This document shows, piece by piece, positions 62,401 to 64,000 of a DNA stretch of 64,000 nucleotides. The first letter of the stretch is position 1. The number at the start of each line of letters is the position of its first letter. The notes under the pieces were generated by a model that was not told the DNA's origin, did no database searches, and saw only the letters and a program-made list of their open reading frames with translations. Both the position numbers and the translations under genes were made by a program. This DNA comes from Crambe crambe (lineage: Eukaryota > Porifera > Demospongiae > Poecilosclerida > Crambeidae): contig OZ004587.1 of NCBI GenBank assembly GCA_963924555.1, positions 124,001 through 188,000 of the forward strand, written 5' to 3'.

Positions 62401-64000
62401 CTAAAAATCAGAGATATCTGAAGCATTTGAGGGTTCTGAATCATCTTCACATTCTGAATCCTGCTCCTGAACTTCTGTGGAGTCATCCCACTTGATTAGG
62501 ACAATGTCATTGTCCACATGCCAGCCAAACTGGAGGAAGCAGGGGAGAAATGGAGACATGGTCCAGGGAGTACTCAAGGCAAGTTTCAGTACATAGTTTG
62601 CTCTTTGAGCATGGAGTACAAGGGCCTGGTATGATGGCAGTAACTTGTGCTCATGATATTTGGATACTGTGGGAACATGATAAGTTACTCTCCTGATAAA
62701 GTCATGCCATAAGGCAAGGTCAGAACTTGCTGTAGTTGGGGTAGTGAAATGAAGTGAAGATAGCATTCTCTTTGCTTCTGGTGAATCCTGATGTTTTGTG
62801 ATGAGTCGGTATGTATGTTCAACATCTTTTGATCTAAAAAATTTCTTAAACTTGTCGTAGTAAACAGCTGTAACAAGTTTTAGCCAAGCAGACTCTTTAA
62901 TATATTGAAATTCTCCATTTATCATCCTAAGTAGATGCCCATCTGAACAGATAAATGACTTGCATCTGAGCAGAGTTTCAAGGAAATTAGACTTGGTGCA
63001 CCTGTAAAAGGCGCTGACATAGTCACACCCTGTCAATATGTAAAGGGCAACCAATGTCAAAACTGGGAAATTCAAATGCTGCAGCTTTGGATGCTGTGAC
63101 AGAAGTGATGTGGCCCTAGTGATGTTAATATAGGAGTCCACATTACCTCTTTGTACCACAATGGTTTTGCCCCGTAAATATCCCAGCTCACACAAACCCA
63201 ATCCATATACCCATGTATCTGTGTCACTGGACACAACTAGGATGGTAGTGGATATTTCACATATGCAGTGATGCCATATGGCATAATCAGCCTCGCCATG
63301 CTGGTTGGGGGGTTTATTCTCACTCTGGCCTCTATGGATGGTGACTAGGAAGGGTAGTGATGGAGAATCAATAGTCACCGAAAAGTTGTAGTTTCTGGTG
63401 ACGGTTTTTGATTTATCCCCGAAATTCTCTGTCAGGTACTGTAGCAGGCATCTCCGGAATGAGGTTGAGTTTGCCAAGAGAGCAGAATAGGAATTACTGT
63501 GTGGGATGGTAGCATCATCCCTTATCACTGGATCAAGGAAATCATGTTGATTTCTCTTGCCTCTTGATGTGTGCACAATTGATCTGGGTGGGGGCAAATA
63601 GTCTGGCTTGTCTATAACTAAGTAAACATGGGTAGATCCCTTCTGAATGGCATATTTCCCCACAGTAAGACCCCAAAGATGTTCAAAGTAGTCCCTGAAT
63701 GTGTTGACTGAGAGTGGTGGGGGCATATGAATGAAGTACAGCATGTCTATGACTGTGCATAGGTGTGATGGGAAGGTGCTTGATATGGCGCTCTGAAAAT
63801 CCAAGGACTTGATTAGAGTGTTCAAGAACTTGCTCTTTCCACTGGAGCGTATGTTCCCATCGAGGTCTGAGATTGCAAGAGGGTATGGTGAAGTCTGTGC
63901 AGTGATGCCATTCTTTTGAAGCAATTCCATGGCATTCGTGGCAATGGTGGTAAGTTCGTTCTCCCTTTTTTTCCCTTCACGAGTAGAGGAAGGTCTGCTG
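62401..64000 (-). CDS. XPG-like nuclease, probably transposon-derived (partial)
   Basis: An open frame of at least 509 codons ends at 62401 and stays open to the window edge, so the Met at 63930 need not be the start. The pattern EADYAIWHH, SSDTDTWVYG and LTGCDYVSAF gives the acidic residues expected of the XPG/FEN-type nuclease (PIN-like) fold. An acidic C-terminal tail follows (SECEDDSEPSNASD). Proteins of this type occur in mobile elements; Academ transposons are reported to carry an XPG nuclease. The assignment to Academ is therefore possible but unproven here, since no DDE domain or termini are inside the window. A domesticated host nuclease is the alternative. Confidence 0.6.
   Translation of the reverse strand, partial: SRPSSTREGKKRENELTTIATNAMELLQKNGITAQTSPYPLAISDLDGNIRSSGKSKFLNTLIKSLDFQSAISSTFPSHLCTVIDMLYFIHMPPPLSVNTFRDYFEHLWGLTVGKYAIQKGSTHVYLVIDKPDYLPPPRSIVHTSRGKRNQHDFLDPVIRDDATIPHSNSYSALLANSTSFRRCLLQYLTENFGDKSKTVTRNYNFSVTIDSPSLPFLVTIHRGQSENKPPNQHGEADYAIWHHCICEISTTILVVSSDTDTWVYGLGLCELGYLRGKTIVVQRGNVDSYINITRATSLLSQHPKLQHLNFPVLTLVALYILTGCDYVSAFYRCTKSNFLETLLRCKSFICSDGHLLRMINGEFQYIKESAWLKLVTAVYYDKFKKFFRSKDVEHTYRLITKHQDSPEAKRMLSSLHFTTPTTASSDLALWHDFIRRVTYHVPTVSKYHEHKLLPSYQALVLHAQRANYVLKLALSTPWTMSPFLPCFLQFGWHVDNDIVLIKWDDSTEVQEQDSECEDDSEPSNASDISDF

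Noticed and set aside
1-64000. tRNA or rRNA genes
   Set aside because: No cloverleaf-compatible A/B-box segment or rRNA-like stretch was noticed by eye. A covariance-model scan would settle it.

Overview
The window looks like nuclear DNA of an animal, most likely a demosponge. It is AT-rich, its short introns have GT..AG borders, and it carries Death domains fused to NB-ARC, kelch and ankyrin modules, a talin rod, and many DNA transposons. The species is an inference; no ribosomal or mitochondrial marker is present. Nearly all genes lie on the minus strand. Exon models were built by hand from open frames, splice borders and phase. Six of them give an exact multiple of three.

Layout. 0.9-3.8 kb (-): a Death/NB-ARC STAND protein with membrane segments. 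4.1-6.2 kb (+): a divergently transcribed transcription-factor-like protein with a Brinker-type and a CENP-B-type DNA-binding domain. 7.2-9.3 kb: fragments of Death-like and kelch genes. 12.5-17.7 kb (-): gene A, Death + conserved module + coiled coil + kelch propeller. 22.2-26.2 kb (-): gene B, Death + the same module + 11 ankyrin repeats. 26.75-31.5 kb: a complete Ginger1/KRBA2-like cut-and-paste transposon with 92-bp inverted repeats, carrying an integrase with CXC, Ulp1-protease and PHD domains. 31.5-32.3 kb: a helicase fragment and an orphan copy of the gene B/C upstream region. 33.1-39.7 kb (-): the C-terminal part of a talin gene, apparently damaged. 43.9-47.5 kb: a second complete DNA transposon, a DDE element of a superfamily I cannot name, inserted in a repeat whose empty copy lies 1.8 kb away. 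47.6-48.0 kb: a nearly perfect 439-bp palindrome. 52.5-59.1 kb (-): gene C, a paralogue of B with 15 ankyrin repeats and a Mutator-like element in its first intron. 62.4-64 kb (-): an XPG-like nuclease gene, probably transposon-derived, running off the window.

The main biological theme is the A/B/C family. The three genes share a Death domain and a roughly 250-residue module, on exons of nearly identical size. After a phase-0 intron they switch to different C-terminal modules (coiled coil + kelch, or ankyrin). B and C lie in a segmental duplication that includes their upstream and downstream flanks. With the membrane-associated Death/NB-ARC gene, this suggests a locus of Death-fold signalling or sensor proteins diversifying by duplication and exon exchange, with heavy transposon activity. 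That functional reading is inference.
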